Source: JAVBSX01 sp031549565 (GTDB taxonomy: Bacteria > Planctomycetota > Planctomycetia > Pirellulales > Thermoguttaceae). From it: a stretch of DNA of 64,000 nt. Positions 15,938 to 24,728 of this stretch are shown piece by piece. The notes below the pieces were generated by a model that saw only the letters and a program-made list of their open reading frames with translations, did no database searches and was not told the origin of the DNA. Position 1 is the stretch's first letter. Every line of letters starts with the position of its first letter. The stretch covers positions 24,164-88,163 of the forward strand of contig JAVBPO010000054.1 of the NCBI GenBank assembly GCA_031549565.1, in the 5' to 3' direction. A program made the position numbers and the translations under genes.

Positions 15938-18900
15938 TTAATTCTCCTCAAAAAACGTTACCAAATCGCGACGCGGAAACTTTTTCGCTTTCTCCACGGC
16001 CTTGTCGACCGTTTCGAGCAGCGTTTTGTAGTCGGCGTCGTTTTCGTTTTGGTAAACCGCTTTCCCGCATTTGCCGGACGCAAGCGGGGCGGCGAGGAAT
16101 AGGCTGTTACGCGGTTGTTTCAAGTCGATCCAGTCGAGCCGTGAGACCTCCGCAGGATTGTGACACTCCGCGCAGCGTTTCTCGTGGACCGCGGTGATTT
16201 GGCCGAGCAATTCCTTGTCGGTCGTAAAATCGTACGGCGGATGCTCCGGTCGGGAATTGACGAATCGGTCGTGATACTGCGCGTTCGCATCGATCCAAGT
16301 CGTTAAGCGATACCAGTCTTCCGTTCCGGGTTGGATTCCGGTTCCGCATCGGCCGCTGAGAATCACGTCGATCAGCTTGCTTTTCGTCGAACCGAATTCC
16401 CGGGTCTTCGCGATCGAACTGGCCGGATCGTGCTTGTAGGAAAATGAAACGAGATTCTTTTCAACCATCGTCCGATACGCCCGATTCAGGCCGTCGAAGT
16501 GGAACACCTGGTACGGCGTCTGCATCGGGGCCGGTGGTGTCAAACCGGGCGAGAAGTCGATCCCGCCCGCCGGTTTCAGACCGGTATGACACGAAACGCA
16601 ATGCTTGTCCAACACCGGCTGCACATCGACGAGGAAATTGATCGGTCGCTCGCTTCCCCACGGCGGCGGGGTCGGCGTCGACGGATCCCGTTTCATCGCC
16701 AAAGCCGGCGGATCGGCGGTCGGTGCGACGGAACGCGTTTCGTGACACCCGACACAACTGCGACGTTCGCCCGGCTGGAAACTGATAAACGAACGCATCC
16801 GCTTGATTTCCCGCTTCTCTTGGTCGAGCAGTTGGAAATAGACGGACACGTCGCTCGGAACGTAAAACGACGCACTGCCGTCCTCTTCGACCGGAACTTC
16901 GCCGAAAATCAAAGCGGGCGCCCAGCTCAGGCCCCAGGAACTGCCGTCGACTTCGTACCGTTGGCCGCCGGTTTCCTCCGTGTACGGCCAACCGATCCGC
17001 CGGGCGACGCGGAGATACTTCACTTCGCTCCGATCGACGTCGTCGACGCCGAACGTGATATCACTGACCGTGCAGACCGCCTTGTCGCCCAGTTCCGGCT
17101 CGCGGTTGTCCGGCAGAATCGGCGGACGCTTGCGGGCCTTGAGCGGAATCGGGTAAACGGACGAAATCTCCGGATCTTTGTAGATCAACTCCTTGTTGCC
17201 GAACACGTCGATCAAGTACAACGCGTACCCGGTTTCGTCGTTGCCGCGAAACGAGTCGGGCATTCCCTGTGGAAACTCGTTGCTGTACGTATAAGCGACG
17301 AGGAAAAACTTGTCCGACAGCGGCCAGGGATTCATGTAATAACCGCCGTTGTCCGGAACGCCCCCTTCGTCGACCGGGGTTCCGCTCATCCCCCCTTCCG
17401 GCGGGAGCGTGCCCGGCGTCACGATCTTGATCCCCTGCGACGAATTGAGCCCGATGCTCGGCGTCAGAATCACGACCGGTCCGGCGGCGAGCGTGTGATG
17501 CCCCGCTGCGATCGAAACGAATTTGCGAGCCGCTTGTTCCAGAGTCCCCAACGAGCCGGGAGCTATCGCTCCCGACCCGGCGTTGAATTGACTCGCGTAC
17601 TTTGGGTCGGGGGCAATAGCCCCCGGCTCGTTCTGCGGGAGGAGATTCGGGATTTCCCGAGTTTCTTCCAGAGCCCAAGGGTTGTCCAAGTGTTGCTTAA
17701 AGAGCGCGTCGGCGCCGGTTCCGTCGGGACGAACATACCAGACCGACTGGAGCGTCGCCCAACCGCGTTCCTGATATTCCCAGCGGCAGTATCCGATCGT
17801 TCCGTCTTCGAGCACATGCGGCATATAATCGCCGTCTTTGTTATAACTGAGCCATCTCAGACCGCTTCCATCAGGTTTAACCGTGTAGAGATTGCACGAC
17901 GTTTCGTCGTGGAACGGGCCGTTGTTGCACTGGAGTGAAAACCCGCAACGGTCCGATACGAAAACGATTTCGTCGTTCGGCAGATAGTTCGGATCCAGAT
18001 CGCTCCAGAACGGATCGTTGGTAATTTGCCGCACTCCGGAACCGTCCGCTCCGATTTCATAAATGTGGATCGGCTCTTGCGAACAGCGAAGCTGGTGTCC
18101 GATCAAACGTTCTCCGCAGCCGGGCGGCGGCCAGTTTCCTTTTTCCGGAGTGAACGGAAAATCTTTCTGCGACGCGAATCCGAAGACGACTTTGTCCCCG
18201 TTCCAATGCAGATCGATTCCGCGAACGTGTCCGGGACCAAGCTGGTCGGAAATCAGGGAGCGGACTTGTTGCTTTTCGCCTTGGAACGGATCGTCCAGGA
18301 CGCAAATGTCGCCGCCGGGACGCGAGACCCACGGCATATGGTTCAAACAGATGTCCGGATACGTTTGCTGCGTGAAACGCTTGACGAAAAGGAGTTGGTC
18401 GAAATCGAGCAGCGGGTTGGAGAAGGAAAGATCACGAAGCAGACCGCGAACCTGAAAATAAACGGCCTGATCGTGATTGTCGGCTTGCTTTTCCAGTTCC
18501 GCGAATTTTTGTAGCGATTCGTCGTCGTGGAGGAATGCGGCCAGTTTTTTACCCCGCTGGATGTATTCCAACGTGGGAAATTGATCCTTGAGTTTCTCCG
18601 AAATCGGTCCCTGTTTACGAACCGACCACATACTCAAGCTGCTTTGGTCGGCGGGGCGGTGAAGCGCGATGTTTTCGTCCGACGCTTCGGCGGCATAGAT
18701 TTCGACTTCGTCCAAGTGGAGGAAAATCGGATCGTCGCTCGGAATCGTCAATTTGACATACCGGGCATCGATCGGGGGATCGAATTTCACTTCGAGCGGT
18801 TTCTCCTTGGCGACGCCGCCGAAAAACTTGTTCGGATTCGCATACACTTTCGTCCAATTATTGCCGTCGCCGGAGAGAAGAATCACAAGATTATCGGCGT

Positions 18901-19219
18901 TGTGCAATCCCGGTTCGTAATCAAGCCGGTTGTAGACGACGATCCGGGCAACCGGAACGTTGTTTTCCAAGTCGACGGACCACCACGGGTTCGGCTCTTG
19001 GGCGGTGTGGAAGGCATACAAGCCGTTTTTGACGCCGTCGACCGCACCGGCGGCATCATCGGAGGTTTTGACGCCCAGTGAGGCGGAATTCGCCAGTCCC
19101 GAAGGGTTTTGACGCCAACTTTCCGCCTGTCGGAGCCAGTCGGCTTCGATTTGTTCCCTTTCGGCTCCGAAAGCGACGCTCGCCGTCAGAGCTAATAGTA
19201 ACAGAATTGTCGTTCGCAT
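15938..19219 (-). CDS. Large secreted multihaem protein with discoidin-like domain, HZS-alpha-like
   Basis: 1093 residues. The ATG at 19219 begins MRTTILLLLALTASVAFGA, a good signal peptide; a TTG nine codons upstream is in frame but less likely. A discoidin/F5-8C-like domain follows (WWSVDLENNVPVARIVVYNR to YVKLTIPSDDPIFLHLDEVE), then propeller blades (DGSGVRQITNDPFWSDLD, LPNDEIVFVSDRCGF) and a C-terminal half with CVGCH near residue 823, CVSCH near 877 and CAECH near 1018. It is a paralogue of the protein at 12700-15762 and may be its partner in a periplasmic redox complex. An 83-base palindromic repeat (17550-17632) lies inside the coding region without breaking the frame, adding a Gly/Ala/Pro-rich segment around residues 530-557. 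Confidence 0.85.
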   Translation of the reverse strand: MRTTILLLLALTASVAFGAEREQIEADWLRQAESWRQNPSGLANSASLGVKTSDDAAGAVDGVKNGLYAFHTAQEPNPWWSVDLENNVPVARIVVYNRLDYEPGLHNADNLVILLSGDGNNWTKVYANPNKFFGGVAKEKPLEVKFDPPIDARYVKLTIPSDDPIFLHLDEVEIYAAEASDENIALHRPADQSSLSMWSVRKQGPISEKLKDQFPTLEYIQRGKKLAAFLHDDESLQKFAELEKQADNHDQAVYFQVRGLLRDLSFSNPLLDFDQLLFVKRFTQQTYPDICLNHMPWVSRPGGDICVLDDPFQGEKQQVRSLISDQLGPGHVRGIDLHWNGDKVVFGFASQKDFPFTPEKGNWPPPGCGERLIGHQLRCSQEPIHIYEIGADGSGVRQITNDPFWSDLDPNYLPNDEIVFVSDRCGFSLQCNNGPFHDETSCNLYTVKPDGSGLRWLSYNKDGDYMPHVLEDGTIGYCRWEYQERGWATLQSVWYVRPDGTGADALFKQHLDNPWALEETREIPNLLPQNEPGAIAPDPKYASQFNAGSGAIAPGSLGTLEQAARKFVSIAAGHHTLAAGPVVILTPSIGLNSSQGIKIVTPGTLPPEGGMSGTPVDEGGVPDNGGYYMNPWPLSDKFFLVAYTYSNEFPQGMPDSFRGNDETGYALYLIDVFGNKELIYKDPEISSVYPIPLKARKRPPILPDNREPELGDKAVCTVSDITFGVDDVDRSEVKYLRVARRIGWPYTEETGGQRYEVDGSSWGLSWAPALIFGEVPVEEDGSASFYVPSDVSVYFQLLDQEKREIKRMRSFISFQPGERRSCVGCHETRSVAPTADPPALAMKRDPSTPTPPPWGSERPINFLVDVQPVLDKHCVSCHTGLKPAGGIDFSPGLTPPAPMQTPYQVFHFDGLNRAYRTMVEKNLVSFSYKHDPASSIAKTREFGSTKSKLIDVILSGRCGTGIQPGTEDWYRLTTWIDANAQYHDRFVNSRPEHPPYDFTTDKELLGQITAVHEKRCAECHNPAEVSRLDWIDLKQPRNSLFLAAPLASGKCGKAVYQNENDADYKTLLETVDKAVEKAKKFPRRDLVTFFEEN
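17550..17632. repeat. Palindromic repeat inserted in frame in a coding sequence
   Basis: AACGAGCCGGGAGCTATCGC at the left end and its imperfect inverted complement at the right (GGGCAATAGCCCCCGGCTCG) enclose a short spacer. Each end also forms its own small hairpin. On the minus strand it is read as NEPGAIAP and GSGAIAPGS separated by about ten residues, inside the cytochrome-like protein. Confidence 0.8.
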
Positions 19220-19437
19220 GGGTGAAAGATGGGCAAGAGGTTTCAACTAAACTTTCAAGAATACGACCCATTCTATATTTTCGCTCCGGTGATTACAACA
19301 AGTCGCAAGACATTCCTCGGGTACACCCACGGCTCCCCACTGGACCTAAGGTGGAAAATTCGATAAACTTTTCGGGAGGAAGCGGTTCCCGTGAGAAACG
19401 GGACTTTTTCACCCCCGCCAGGAAGTGACGAACGAAC

Positions 19438-22400
19438 ATGAAACATGAGCAGAAAACCGAAGTCCCGGATCGGGCCATCCAAGAGATTCTTGGGTACCTC
19501 AACTTTTCCTCCGGGGCGCGGGATGTTCGTTTTTTCGCTTCTCTAAGCCGGGCTTTCCAGTTCGCCGCTCCTGAGCCGAACGAACCACGCTGGAAATGCG
19601 TCGTCGACGGCCTGCTCCAACGGCTTGATTCGTTTGCGGCTTCCGACGAGACTTTCAAGCAGTCCGAGCAGGCAAAACAAATTTTGGAATTTGTTCGGGA
19701 TCGTTTTATCCGCGATTTCCGGGCGTTCCATGCCGATCTTCTGTTCCACCATACCGACGATACGCTGGTCAACGCGTTTTTTCTGGCCCGGGTTTTCGAA
19801 GTGCTGCTTTCGTTGGACGCTTCCTGGGAGGAGCCGGACCAACTGTCGCAAACGGCGATCGCACGGCTCAACGATCTGCTCGGATATCGGCCGATTCCGA
19901 TTCTCGAAGGGGAAGAAAAACATCAGCCGAACCCTCATGAATGGGTTCCCCCGATTCCGCTCTATATTAAGGGCGCCGGAGTGGCTTTCGGTCGTTATCA
20001 AAAAATGGTGGAAAAAGCGATCCAGATTCTCAGCGAAGCCGACCCGAGTATCCTGCACGATGCTTGGTTCGATCCGGAAAAGCTGGAAGAGCTCGTCCTT
20101 GATCCCCGGGCGTATGATTTCGATCATCCGGTCAACCGCCGTCCAAACTACCATTTCGGGACATGGGACATGAACACGATCGACAAAAACGGTTATTACA
20201 CCCGCTTTGTCGTTCACCAGGTTACAATCGACGGAATTCTTCAGCGTTTTGAAACGGCGTACACCGGCGAATCGGAGGTTTCGACCGTTCCGCAGGAGGA
20301 AATTCTCTATGAAGCGGGCGCGGTTCTTGCCGGGACGATGCTGATGGGGTCCGGTGTAAGCGGGGACGGTCCGCAAGCCCACGATTCGTCGGTCACGCTC
20401 GCCGATCTTATGCCGCAAATCGCCGGATACCGCGACCGGTTCTACGAATCGCTGATTCAATGGGTTCCTGAATCCATGAAACCCCGCCTCAATCAGGAGC
20501 AATCGCGGCTTCACCAGCCGTTCGGCGGAGCACGGCAGGACCTGAACAAACGGCTCGCCAAACGCCGAGCGGACCAGTTGCAGCGGCTCCACCTCGCCCG
20601 GACGTTTGCCCGGATGGGGTATTTCGACGCCGCGAAACGGCAAACGGACATCATTTCGGTTGCGTCGGCCCGGATTTTGTGTCAAATCGATTGCTGGATC
20701 ACGCAATCGCATTTCCTCGCCGACCGCGGCAAAGTTGCGGAAGCGGCGGCGTTGATTCCGCAAATGGAGGACCTGCTCAAACGGGGAATCGCGTGCGGGG
20801 CGTTGGTCGATCCTTGGACGATTCTCGGTTTCGGTGCCCAATACAGCCTTTTTCCGGCAATCGACAACAGCGTCCACGATCATCGGGTCGACGACATGAT
20901 TCATCTGCTCGACGACATTTTCGACCTGTACAGTCGTCTTCAAAAAGAAGCGGCCGCGAGCGGAAACGGTGAAATTCAGGCGGAGCTTTCCGACAAGATG
21001 AGCGATCTGGCCGGATGGTGGGACCAGTTCGGCAGCACCGACGTTTCCAGCGTCGAAGGGTTTTCCGGTATGGCCGCGTGGGAGTCCGCCGCGATTGTCG
21101 CAACGGCTCTGGCCGCTTGGCACAAGGCGGGAACCGCCGCCGGAGACGTCGCGTTCTGGAGTCGGCACGTCGACCGCTTTAAGTCGCCCAAGGCGTACGT
21201 CCTCCTCGGAGAAGCGCTGCTGGACCAGCGGGATCCGGTCGCGTCCATGGCCTTGATGATGCACTGGCTCAGTCAAACCTCGGAGATTCCGCTCGCCGAA
21301 GGGGATTACTCGTTCCACTCCATTGCCCTGCGCTGGATGGAGTCGCTCTGGAAAGATGAGAACACCGAAGACGAAAAAGGAACCCCCAAATCCGAAAATG
21401 GCAACGGAAAAACGCCGGATCACAAAGCGTTTTCGCCGATTGAGCCGGCCAAACGTTGGGAACTGACGAAAAAATTCTTCGATTTCATCGAAGTCAACGC
21501 CGACCTGTACTGGAACGTGCCGCAACTGGACTTGGATGCGAGCCTGTTCGAATCCGACGGCTCCGGGGAAGCGTATCCCCAACCCTCGTCGCGACGGGAC
21601 GGAAAAGGTCGCAACAAGAAAAAAGGGAAGGACAAATCGAACGACGATGAACAGACGGCGTTTCCCGATTCGCCGGAGAGCCATTTCGATTCGCTCTACA
21701 AAGACGTTCCTCCCGACGAGGACGACGAGCGGAAAGTCGGGATCGATCCGCTGTACAGCGCCGCGTACGAAAACGTCGTCTACAAGGATACCGCCGACGA
21801 CGGATACGACGACGACACCATCGAAGGGGGCCCGGTATCGTTCAACGATTCGGACGATTTCGAGTTGGCCGACGAAACGGAGCGGATCAGCGACCGGCTC
21901 GCATTCCTTGTCACGATTTTCAAACTCTGGAAATTCGCGTCCGCCAAATCCCCGATGCTCCACGGCGAATCGTCGGAAGTCGACGACACCAAATCGCGGC
22001 TGGAAATGTGGTTGGAACAAGCCCGGTCGATGCACCGCAAACTCCTGCAACTGCTCAACCGCGCTTCGCAGTACAAGGTTCCCCCACCGCGCGGGACGCA
22101 GGAATCGCTCATGGAGTACGACCACCATCGGGGAACGAAGGAAATCCTGCTCGACCGGATCGTCTGGACCGGCGTCGAAGCGGCCGACACCATCCTGTTC
22201 ATGCAGTCGATCCTCGGCGATGCGCAGCCGATGGTCGACGCGACCCCCTGGCAGGAAGCGGTCAAATCCGTTTTCTCCGTCGTCTTCCGTAGCGACGTGA
22301 AGGAAGTCAAAAAACGCTGGTCGAAAATGCTCCGGCTCCTCTCGCGGGAAACGCTCCTTTACATTCCGACCTCCCGGGGCGGCAGCGCGGCGGAAATCGT

Positions 22401-23658
22401 CAAATGCCGCTGTTTGCAGCAAGTGATACTACGACTCCTGGAATACGGGCCGCGGCTCGGTTTGATTACGGAAACGTACCAACTGCTTGAAACGATCCAG
22501 ACGATGGAGCAGACGCAGACGATGCGCCCCGGCGCGATCACCGAATTCGACCGGCTCGTCGAAACCGCGACCCGGGCGATCGCCAACTGTGTCGCCGAGT
22601 CCTCGAAATCCTGGCGCATCGCCAAAGACGACGAGCAGTTCGCGTCCGCCAATCACGCCCTGGTCGATTACCTCGAACGGCTGATCGAGCTGCTCCTGGC
22701 CAGTTGGCTTTCGCACAGCCGCCAGATTCGTATCTCGCCGGTGGAATCCTTGACCGACCGAACCGTGTGGGACGAAATCAAAGCGTTCATCCAGCGGTAC
22801 GGTCACGATATTTTCACACAGCAATTTATGGGTTTCGGCAATTTAAGGGCCGTACTGCACCAAGGGGTGGAGAACTATCTTCATTCGCTCATGAAGATGA
22901 AAAACGAGGACGAAGACCTTGACACCGCCGTCCGTTTGATCGAGGATATGGAAGGCGGACGCATCACGCTCCAGGACGCGACGTTCGCCTTGGAAGTGAT
23001 TTTTGAATCGGTCGCCGAACATTATTCCGAATACATCGACTACAATAGCACCACGACTCATTCCGACAAAGGTGAAAAACTGTACATGCTGTTGGACATG
23101 CTGCGGGTTCTCACCGGGTACGAACGGATTTCATGGAACCTCAAGCCGGTCTACTGGGTCCACGACAGCATGATTCGTGCCAAATGCGTCGAAGCGGCCA
23201 ACCTTTGGGAACGAGCCGTCGCCAAGCGAAGTTATAACGCCGCGGAAGAACATCTCAGGCACTACACGCGACTGAGCGAAAAGTACGGAATGTGGTTGCC
23301 GAGCGTTCACGAACGGCTGCAAGAGCGGTTCGTCCGTCCGCTCCAGATCGACCGGATGTGCGGGCTCGTCGCCGCCGCCGTGCGGGAAGCACGGGAAGAC
23401 GGCCCGAAACCGACGTTCGCGGAACTGGAACGGCAGATCGAAATCTTCGCCCGGGAACCGCTCGGCGTCGGGTACGAAATTCCCGAATGGTTGTCCTCGC
23501 TCCAGGAAGAAGTCATGTCGACACGGGTTGACGCCAAAGACGGCGAAACGGACAACGACGCGTTCAACCCCACTCCGCACTTCCCGCAAATCCGCCTCTC
23601 CCGCAAGGACCTCGACAAACAAATCGACTCCTGGGGCAAACGAATAAGGTTTGTGTGA
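19438..23658 (+). CDS. 1406-residue protein of unknown function
   Basis: A single very long frame with AGGA nine to twelve bases before the ATG at 19438. The protein is soluble-looking, with no signal peptide or membrane segment, and is rich in helix with many Trp and Leu-rich stretches (HLARTFARMGYFDAAKRQTD, VLLGEALLDQRDPVASMALM), reminiscent of helical-repeat (TPR-like) architecture. Residues about 715-810 (21580-21865) form a charged low-complexity linker rich in Lys, Asp and Glu that divides it into two halves. I recognise no catalytic motif. It is divergent from the cytochrome-like gene at 19219 and separated from GH16 by a repeat block. It may be a conserved planctomycete protein; no function can be given. 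Confidence 0.85.
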   Translation: MKHEQKTEVPDRAIQEILGYLNFSSGARDVRFFASLSRAFQFAAPEPNEPRWKCVVDGLLQRLDSFAASDETFKQSEQAKQILEFVRDRFIRDFRAFHADLLFHHTDDTLVNAFFLARVFEVLLSLDASWEEPDQLSQTAIARLNDLLGYRPIPILEGEEKHQPNPHEWVPPIPLYIKGAGVAFGRYQKMVEKAIQILSEADPSILHDAWFDPEKLEELVLDPRAYDFDHPVNRRPNYHFGTWDMNTIDKNGYYTRFVVHQVTIDGILQRFETAYTGESEVSTVPQEEILYEAGAVLAGTMLMGSGVSGDGPQAHDSSVTLADLMPQIAGYRDRFYESLIQWVPESMKPRLNQEQSRLHQPFGGARQDLNKRLAKRRADQLQRLHLARTFARMGYFDAAKRQTDIISVASARILCQIDCWITQSHFLADRGKVAEAAALIPQMEDLLKRGIACGALVDPWTILGFGAQYSLFPAIDNSVHDHRVDDMIHLLDDIFDLYSRLQKEAAASGNGEIQAELSDKMSDLAGWWDQFGSTDVSSVEGFSGMAAWESAAIVATALAAWHKAGTAAGDVAFWSRHVDRFKSPKAYVLLGEALLDQRDPVASMALMMHWLSQTSEIPLAEGDYSFHSIALRWMESLWKDENTEDEKGTPKSENGNGKTPDHKAFSPIEPAKRWELTKKFFDFIEVNADLYWNVPQLDLDASLFESDGSGEAYPQPSSRRDGKGRNKKKGKDKSNDDEQTAFPDSPESHFDSLYKDVPPDEDDERKVGIDPLYSAAYENVVYKDTADDGYDDDTIEGGPVSFNDSDDFELADETERISDRLAFLVTIFKLWKFASAKSPMLHGESSEVDDTKSRLEMWLEQARSMHRKLLQLLNRASQYKVPPPRGTQESLMEYDHHRGTKEILLDRIVWTGVEAADTILFMQSILGDAQPMVDATPWQEAVKSVFSVVFRSDVKEVKKRWSKMLRLLSRETLLYIPTSRGGSAAEIVKCRCLQQVILRLLEYGPRLGLITETYQLLETIQTMEQTQTMRPGAITEFDRLVETATRAIANCVAESSKSWRIAKDDEQFASANHALVDYLERLIELLLASWLSHSRQIRISPVESLTDRTVWDEIKAFIQRYGHDIFTQQFMGFGNLRAVLHQGVENYLHSLMKMKNEDEDLDTAVRLIEDMEGGRITLQDATFALEVIFESVAEHYSEYIDYNSTTTHSDKGEKLYMLLDMLRVLTGYERISWNLKPVYWVHDSMIRAKCVEAANLWERAVAKRSYNAAEEHLRHYTRLSEKYGMWLPSVHERLQERFVRPLQIDRMCGLVAAAVREAREDGPKPTFAELERQIEIFAREPLGVGYEIPEWLSSLQEEVMSTRVDAKDGETDNDAFNPTPHFPQIRLSRKDLDKQIDSWGKRIRFV

Positions 23659-23662
23659 TAGG

Positions 23663-23790
23663 AGGAGACAGGAGTCAGTAGTCAGTAGTCAGTAGTCAGT
23701 AGTCAGAAACCTCATTTCTTATTTGTCATTTCTCATTTGTTATTTGTTATTTTCCAGCAACCAATCCCTGGCTCCTGAATCCTGACTCCT
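23663..23790. repeat. Composite of three 7-bp-period arrays
   Basis: AGGAGAC, AGGAGTC and four AGTAGTC units (23663-23704) are followed by CATTTCT, TATTTGT, CATTTCT, CATTTGT, TATTTGT, TATTTTC (23713-23754) and then GGCTCCT, GAATCCT, GACTCCT (23770-23790), the inverted sense of the first array. It begins four bases after one stop codon and ends three bases before the GH16 ATG. Confidence 0.92.
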
Positions 23791-23793
23791 CCC

Positions 23794-24630
23794 ATGAAAA
23801 CATCATTCACCTCACTCGCGTTGCTCTTGTGTTCGTTCACATTTTGTTTCGGAGCGGAAGCCGTGAAGACGGATCCGCCGAAACCGTTTCCCGGCGGTTC
23901 GGGCCGGTTTACGAAACTGGTCTGGTTCGACGAGTTCGACAAGGACGGCTTGCCCGATTCGGAGAAATGGGGTTATGAAAAAGGTTACATTCGCAACAAC
24001 GAGCTCCAGTATTACACGGTCGCCCGCAAGGAAAACGCCGAAGTGAAAAACGGCTGCCTGGTGATCACGGCTCGCAAGGACAATGCGGTCGTCGACGGCG
24101 AGAAACGGGAAATTACTTCCGCAAGCGTCATTTCCAAGGGAAAAGGGGACTGGAAGTACGGTCGGATCGAAGTCCGCGCGAAGGTGCCACAGTGCTTGGG
24201 AACCTGGCCGGCGATCTGGATGCTTCCGACGAAAAGCAAGTACGGCGGTTGGCCCGACGGCGGCGAAATCGACATCATGGAATACGTCGGCTACGATCCG
24301 GATCGGATCCACTTCAACCTGCACACCGGCAAATACAACCACACGAAGCAAACCGGTCGCGGAGATTCCGTCGTGTGCGAAAAACCGTACGAGGATTTTC
24401 ACGTTTACGCCGTCGAATGGTCCCAGGAGCGGATCGATTGGTTTCTGGACGACAAAAAAACATTCAGCATCAAGAACGACGAACCCGGCCCGGAAGCGTG
24501 GCCGCTGGACCAGGAGTTTTACCTGATCCTGAACTTCGCTTTCGGCGGAGCCTGGGGCGCCCAAAAAGGCGTCGACCCTGACGCCCTCCCCCGCGAATTC
24601 CAAATCGATTACGTCCGCGTTTATCAGTGA
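23794..24630 (+). CDS. Secreted glycoside hydrolase family 16 beta-glucanase
   Basis: 278 residues: a signal peptide (SLALLLCSFTFCFGAEA) then a single GH16 jelly-roll domain. The family signature ExDxxE is present as EIDIMEY with Glu158 as expected nucleophile, Asp160 and Glu163 as acid/base. Flanking signatures LVWFDEFD, NNELQYYT, YGRIEVRAKVP, GTWPAIWMLP and QIDYVRVYQ are typical of laminarinase-like beta-1,3(4)-glucanases. It would cut beta-1,3-linked glucans such as laminarin outside the cytoplasm. It starts and ends within four bases of heptamer arrays, and no ribosome-binding site is visible because the upstream sequence is repeat. Exact linkage preference is not decided. Confidence 0.92.
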   Translation: MKTSFTSLALLLCSFTFCFGAEAVKTDPPKPFPGGSGRFTKLVWFDEFDKDGLPDSEKWGYEKGYIRNNELQYYTVARKENAEVKNGCLVITARKDNAVVDGEKREITSASVISKGKGDWKYGRIEVRAKVPQCLGTWPAIWMLPTKSKYGGWPDGGEIDIMEYVGYDPDRIHFNLHTGKYNHTKQTGRGDSVVCEKPYEDFHVYAVEWSQERIDWFLDDKKTFSIKNDEPGPEAWPLDQEFYLILNFAFGGAWGAQKGVDPDALPREFQIDYVRVYQ

Positions 24631-24634
24631 GTTG

Positions 24635-24725
24635 AGGAGTCAGGAGACAGGAGTCAGGAACCTCATTTCTCATTTGTTATTTGTTATTTGTTATTTAAAA
24701 ACGCTCGCTTACGCTTCTCGCTCTG
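24635..24725. repeat. Composite heptamer arrays plus CGCTCGCTTACGC arm
   Basis: AGGAGTC, AGGAGAC, AGGAGTC (24635-24655) are followed by CATTTCT, CATTTGT, TATTTGT, TATTTGT, TATTT (24664-24696) and the arm ACGCTCGCTTACGCTTCTCG (from 24700). The same order of first two modules is seen at 23663-23754. It fills the gap between the GH16 stop and the pyrC ATG at 24729. Confidence 0.9.
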
Positions 24726-24728
24726 TTT

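Noticed and set aside
12700..19219. Anammox hydrazine synthase
   Set aside because: The alpha-like proteins occur in many non-anammox planctomycetes, and no beta/gamma subunit or hydrazine dehydrogenase gene is here.
19543..22422. A 959-codon open frame on the strand opposite the 1406-residue gene
   Set aside because: It is an antisense shadow: the codon bias of the real gene leaves few stops on the other strand. Its translation is Arg/Asp/Val-rich without signal, domain or ribosome-binding site.
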